Positions 60,795-64,000 of a DNA stretch of 64,000 nucleotides are shown piece by piece. The notes beneath the pieces were generated by a model, which worked only from the letters and a program-made list of their open reading frames with translations, was not told where the DNA came from and searched no databases. This DNA is from Sporomusaceae bacterium (GTDB lineage Bacteria; Bacillota; Negativicutes; Sporomusales; UBA7701). The DNA lies in contig JAVKTQ010000003.1 in NCBI GenBank assembly GCA_031460455.1, forward strand, positions 186,001-250,000, written 5' to 3'. The first letter of the stretch is position 1. Each line of letters begins with the position of its first letter. A program made the position numbers and the translations under genes.

Positions 60795-61907
60795 TTATTT
60801 CAGATTTTCGGGGTTGAGTCCCTGCAGTTCCTCGGGCACGAACCGGCCGTCCTTGCGGATGAGCGTGTCGTCGAAATGGATTTCGCCGCCGCCGTAAGGC
60901 GGGGTCTGGATGCAGACGAGGTCCCAGTGGATGGCGGACTTATTGCCGTTGAAGGCTTTTTCGTAAGCGTTGCCGGGAGTGAAGTGGAACGAGCCGCTGA
61001 TCTTCTCGTCGAAAAGAGTGTCCTTCATCGGCCGTTCGATATAGGGGTTTACGCCGAGGGCAAACTCGCCGACGTAGCGGGCGCCGCCGTCGGTGTCGAA
61101 GACTTTATTGATTTTTTCGCTGTCGTTGGCGGTGGCGCCGACGATTTTTCCGTCCCGAAATTCGAGGCGGATGTTTTCGTAGGTGAAGCCCTGGTAGACG
61201 GCGGGGGCGTTATAGCTGATAACGCCGTTGGCGGAGTCTTTCACCGGCGCGGTGTACACCTCGCCGTCGGGTATGTTGCGTCGGCCGGCGCACTTGACGG
61301 CCGGGATGCCGCGGACGGAAAAAGAGAGATCTGTTCCGGGACCGGTTATTCGCACCCGGTCTGTGCGCTCCAGGAGGGCGATGAGTGGCTCCATGGCGGC
61401 GGCCATCTTTGCGTAGTCGAGGGTGCAGACGCGGAAATAGAAGTCCTCGAACGCTTCGGTGCTCGTGTTGGCCAACTGGGCCATCGACGGACTTGGATAG
61501 CGGAGGACGCACCACTTCGTATCGGGTACGCGGATATCGAGGTGGACGGGTTTGACCCAGTTCTGCTGGTAAAGCTGCAGCTTGGCGGCAGGGACGTCGG
61601 CCATCTCGCTGACGTTGTCGCTGGCCCTTATCGCGATATAGGCGTCCATAGCCTTCATGCGCGCCGCCTCCCATTCGCCGGCCATGCTCAACTGCTCGGC
61701 CGTGGCGTTACGGAGAAGAGCGCGGAGGAGTTGGCTGTTCTTGAGGCTGAGGAAGGGAACGGCGCCAGCCCGGTAAGCCTCGTCGACGATAGCCTTGGCA
61801 AGCGGGAGCGCCCCGTCGACCGTCTCGATGAGGATATTCTCGCCGGGGGCGAGGGCGGCGGAGTAGTGGACAAGGTTATGGGCGAGGGTTTGGATGCGGG
61901 AGTCCAT
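60795..61907 (-). CDS. M29-family aminopeptidase
   Basis: A 370-residue peptidase of the AmpS/PepS (thermophilic aminopeptidase) family. Metal-binding segments are visible: NIPDGEVYTAPV (Glu), YVGEFALGVN (Glu) and SAIHWDLV (His, Asp). It is active on small peptides in the cytoplasm, usually with Co2+ or Zn2+. GAGGAGGAATACCT precedes the ATG. It converges with speE; no functional link is implied. Confidence 0.9.
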   Translation of the reverse strand: MDSRIQTLAHNLVHYSAALAPGENILIETVDGALPLAKAIVDEAYRAGAVPFLSLKNSQLLRALLRNATAEQLSMAGEWEAARMKAMDAYIAIRASDNVSEMADVPAAKLQLYQQNWVKPVHLDIRVPDTKWCVLRYPSPSMAQLANTSTEAFEDFYFRVCTLDYAKMAAAMEPLIALLERTDRVRITGPGTDLSFSVRGIPAVKCAGRRNIPDGEVYTAPVKDSANGVISYNAPAVYQGFTYENIRLEFRDGKIVGATANDSEKINKVFDTDGGARYVGEFALGVNPYIERPMKDTLFDEKISGSFHFTPGNAYEKAFNGNKSAIHWDLVCIQTPPYGGGEIHFDDTLIRKDGRFVPEELQGLNPENLK

Positions 61908-61985
61908 AGGTATTCCTCCTCAAAATTGGTAGCACACTATATTCTATTGGCCGCGTAAGTATCTTATCCTGCCGACAAGAAGAGG

Positions 61986-62014
61986 TTGGCTGGACTGGTC
62001 GCATTTGATACAAT
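61986..62014 (+). promoter_or_regulatory. Sigma-A promoter of the dehydrogenase gene
   Basis: TTGGCT (61986-61991), 17-base spacer, TACAAT (62009-62014), 18 bases before the start codon at 62033. Confidence 0.6.
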
Positions 62015-62032
62015 GGAAAGGAGGTGATTAGG

Positions 62033-63010
62033 ATGGATAAAGCAACTGTTGTACTAAGCCGCTGGCTGCCGGATACGTTTACCGACACGCTGGCGGAAAA
62101 ATGCCGGATCGTCAGGCCGGCTGAAGACGAATCGTTCAGCCGCGAGGAACTGCTGTCCGCCGTCAGGGGTTGCGACGCGATACTGGCGGTGGGCGACCGC
62201 ATCGACGACGCGGTGTGCGCTGCCGCCGCCCCCACCTGCCGCGTCGTCGCCAACTTCGGCGTGGGCTACAATAATATCGACGTCGCCGCCGCCACTTCCC
62301 GCGGCATATGGGTTACCAACACACCCGACGTGGTGACCGACGCGACCGCCGACCTGGCCTGGGCGCTGCTGTTGGCCGCGGCCCGCCGGATTGGTGAATG
62401 CGACCGCCTGGTGCGGGCGGGGCAGTGGAAAAGCTGGGGGCCGCTCTTTATGCTGGGCAGCGACGTTTCCGGCACAACGCTGGGAATCGTCGGCGGCGGG
62501 CGCATCGGCCTGGCGATGGCCAAGCGCGCTCTTGGCTTTAATATGGACATTTTGTATACCGCCAATTCCCCCAAACCCGACTTCGAAAAAGCTACCGGCG
62601 CCCGTTTCGTTCCCTTGGCCACCCTCCTGCGCGAAGCCGACTTCGTTTCCCTCCACGTGCCGCTGACCGAGCAGACCCGCCATTTGATCGGCGCTCCCGA
62701 ACTGGCGATGATGAAGAAGACAGCCGTCCTCGTCAACACGGCCCGCGGCCCGGTGGTGGACGAAAAGGCGCTCGTTGCCGCCCTGGAGGCGCGCGCGATC
62801 GCCGGCGCCGGCCTCGACGTGTTCGAGTGCGAACCGCTAGTGGAACCCGGTCTGCTAAAACTCGACAATGTCGTCCTTGCCCCGCATGTCGGCAGCGCGA
62901 CGCTCGAATGCCGCACAGGCATAGCCCGTATGGCCTGCCGCAACATCCTGGCCGCGCTGCGGAGCGAACTGCCGCCCAACTGCCTCAATCCCGAAGCGCG
63001 AGGCAAATAG
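62033..63010 (+). CDS. D-2-hydroxyacid dehydrogenase (glyoxylate reductase-like)
   Basis: A 325-residue NAD(P)-dependent enzyme. Elements are VANFGVGYNNIDVAAA, the nucleotide loop GIVGGGRIGLAMAKR, catalytic Arg in VNTARGPVV, Glu in FECEPLVEP and His in LAPHVGSAT. The pattern is that of glyoxylate/hydroxypyruvate reductases rather than SerA. AAAGGAGGTGATTAGG precedes the ATG at 62033; an in-frame GTG at 62024 lies inside that site. The gene is monocistronic before the tRNA cluster. Confidence 0.9.
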   Translation: MDKATVVLSRWLPDTFTDTLAEKCRIVRPAEDESFSREELLSAVRGCDAILAVGDRIDDAVCAAAAPTCRVVANFGVGYNNIDVAAATSRGIWVTNTPDVVTDATADLAWALLLAAARRIGECDRLVRAGQWKSWGPLFMLGSDVSGTTLGIVGGGRIGLAMAKRALGFNMDILYTANSPKPDFEKATGARFVPLATLLREADFVSLHVPLTEQTRHLIGAPELAMMKKTAVLVNTARGPVVDEKALVAALEARAIAGAGLDVFECEPLVEPGLLKLDNVVLAPHVGSATLECRTGIARMACRNILAALRSELPPNCLNPEARGK

Positions 63011-63011
63011 C

Positions 63012-63040
63012 TTGACAAGTTCTTTCCGGCAGGATATAAT
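63012..63040 (+). promoter_or_regulatory. Consensus sigma-A promoter of the tRNA cluster
   Basis: TTGACA (63012-63017), exactly 17 bases, TATAAT (63035-63040): a perfect match in both hexamers and spacing, 12 bases before the first tRNA. Confidence 0.92.
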
Positions 63041-63052
63041 AATCTACGTTGT

Positions 63053-63127
63053 TCCTCGATAGCTCAATGGTAGAGCACGCGGCTGTTAACCGCGGGGTTG
63101 TAGGTTCGAGTCCTACTCGAGGAGCCA
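63053..63127 (+). tRNA. tRNA-Asn (GTT)
   Basis: A full cloverleaf with acceptor stem TCCTCGA/TCGAGGA, anticodon stem CGCGG/CCGCG, anticodon loop CTGTTAA with GTT, and encoded CCA at 63125-63127. Confidence 0.96.
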
Positions 63128-63131
63128 AATT

Positions 63132-63206
63132 GGCCCGTTGGTCAAGCGGTTAAGACACCGCCCTTTCACGGCGGGAACAGGGGTTCGAGTCCCCTACGGG
63201 TCACCA
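63132..63206 (+). tRNA. tRNA-Glu (TTC)
   Basis: A full cloverleaf with acceptor GGCCCGT/ACGGGTC (one G-U pair), anticodon loop CTTTCAC with TTC, T-arm GGTTCGAGTCC, and encoded CCA. Four bases separate it from tRNA-Asn. Confidence 0.96.
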
Positions 63207-63209
63207 CTT

Positions 63210-63285
<76 letters not shown>

Positions 63286-63320
63286 ACTGAGTGAATAAGG
63301 GCTGCGGCTGTCCGCGGCGC

Positions 63321-63354
63321 AAAAACGGCTTATCCATGCGGGTAAGCCGTTTTT
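63321..63354 (+). terminator. Terminator of the tRNA cluster
   Basis: 15-bp stem with one G-U pair (63321-63335 with 63340-63354), ATGC loop, ending in a T-run. Confidence 0.9.
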
Positions 63355-63492
63355 GACGTTCTCTATGCTGGCAATTGGCAAAGTAATTATATGGCGATAG
63401 CCTATTTTGGGGTGGTTTTGCAGGAATAAGGAGTTTTTTGCCGAAGAAACACAATATATTGATCTGGGATAATATACCTGGAGGTACATGAT

Positions 63493-63954
63493 ATGAACAT
63501 ATTCGGTATATTGCTCGGCGCCGCGGCCCTCGGTTCGCTCCGCAAAGGTGAAGCGCGGGAAATCCGCGACCTGAAGGCTCAGTTGCCCGAAAATGAACGG
63601 GAAACCGTCCTGTCGGGCTACAAGCAGCTTTCCGGCCAGGCCAAAAACGACTTCAAGACAGCCCTGAGAAACGCCGATATGGCGGCGGCCAGCCAAATCC
63701 TCGGCCAGGACCTGACAAAATACAACATCGTCGTCGGCAAGAAGGACGAGGCCGTCTCCAGCGCGGCGGCGGACGATTCCGCATTGGCGGCCAACGATTT
63801 CGCCGCCCGCATCGACCGTATCCTCGCCGTACCGACGAGCATCGACCCCGAACTGGTGGCCGAGGCGGCGAAACGCTATGAGGCCGCTGTTCCCAGGGGC
63901 AGCAGCGAGAACATCTCCGACAAGACGAAAAAGCTGCTCGAGCTTAGAGGTTAA
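63493..63954 (+). CDS. Hypothetical protein
   Basis: A 153-residue protein with no family I recognise. It starts with a short hydrophobic segment (MNIFGILLGAAALGSL), possibly a membrane anchor or uncleaved signal, followed by a charged, mostly helical body (LKAQLPENERETVLSGYKQL; SIDPELVAEAAKRYEAAV). TACCTGGAGGTACATGAT precedes the ATG, so translation is well supported. It is followed directly by a strong terminator. Confidence 0.75.
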   Translation: MNIFGILLGAAALGSLRKGEAREIRDLKAQLPENERETVLSGYKQLSGQAKNDFKTALRNADMAAASQILGQDLTKYNIVVGKKDEAVSSAAADDSALAANDFAARIDRILAVPTSIDPELVAEAAKRYEAAVPRGSSENISDKTKKLLELRG

Positions 63955-63957
63955 AAG

Positions 63958-63989
63958 AAAAAGTGCTCTTTGCATAAAGAGCACTTTTT
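63958..63989 (+). terminator. Terminator of the last gene
   Basis: Perfect 14-bp stem (63958-63971 with 63976-63989), GCAT loop, T-run. Confidence 0.92.
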
Positions 63990-64000
63990 GCTAATTACGG

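Overview
The window looks like a chromosome segment of a GC-rich, endospore-forming Firmicute with an outer membrane, most likely a Negativicute of the Sporomusaceae type. This is inferred, not measured by alignment. The support is a gerA/gerB/gerC-type germinant-receptor operon (55623-59826) in the same window as a YadA-like trimeric autotransporter with an outer-membrane anchor (34435-35751), Firmicute-style AGGAGG ribosome-binding sites, flagellar and chemotaxis genes, and Fe-S redox genes of an anaerobe. No insertion sequence, prophage, CRISPR array or rRNA was seen. Most genes are closely packed and are followed by perfect inverted repeats of 8-19 bp that serve as terminators, often shared by convergent genes.

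Region by region. 1-4790: tripartite tricarboxylate transporter (TTT) operon with the end of tctC, an M24-fold protein that has lost most metal ligands, a Gfo/Idh/MocA oxidoreductase, tctB and tctA. 4804-7587: a MocR-type regulator divergent from an Fe-S flavoprotein and a B3/4-domain protein, with two direct repeats in the shared promoter. 7666-19162: signalling block with a NarL-type regulator, an unknown coiled-coil protein, CheW, a Rph/PpsA-like phosphotransferase, then histidine kinase, HDOD response regulator, second response regulator and Cache histidine kinase. 19227-25500: NapH-NapG-like fused ferredoxin, DgoK plus KDPG-aldolase, and a second TTT operon on the opposite strand. 25815-32402: SYLF protein, LarA-like protein, small HMA-like protein, and a MacB-like ABC exporter with its HlyD adaptor. 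32463-35751: secreted protein, an AT-rich gap, a secreted protein of nine ~31-residue repeats, and the YadA-like protein. 35813-40308: YkuS, amidase, membrane phosphoesterase, MotA and MotB.

40488-46544 is the most unusual part. A stand-alone E. coli-type YcaO protein converges on a gene for a 114-residue peptide that is 39% Cys+Met and contains seven copies of a nine-residue repeat. Divergent from that peptide gene is a yybP-ykoY (Mn2+) riboswitch in front of a TerC-family exporter, followed by an M-box (Mg2+) riboswitch in front of an Nramp-related transporter whose metal-site motifs are altered in the way known for Mg2+-transporting members. The peptide may be a substrate of a peptide-modifying enzyme or a metallothionein-like metal binder; the sequence alone does not decide.

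46676-63989: TcdA, a SerA-like dehydrogenase, a GlsB-type membrane protein, a chemoreceptor, an EVE protein, an HdrDE-like membrane redox pair, YitT, the ger operon, spermidine synthase, an M29 aminopeptidase, a second D-2-hydroxyacid dehydrogenase, a tRNA Asn-Glu-Val cluster behind a perfect consensus promoter, and a small unknown protein.
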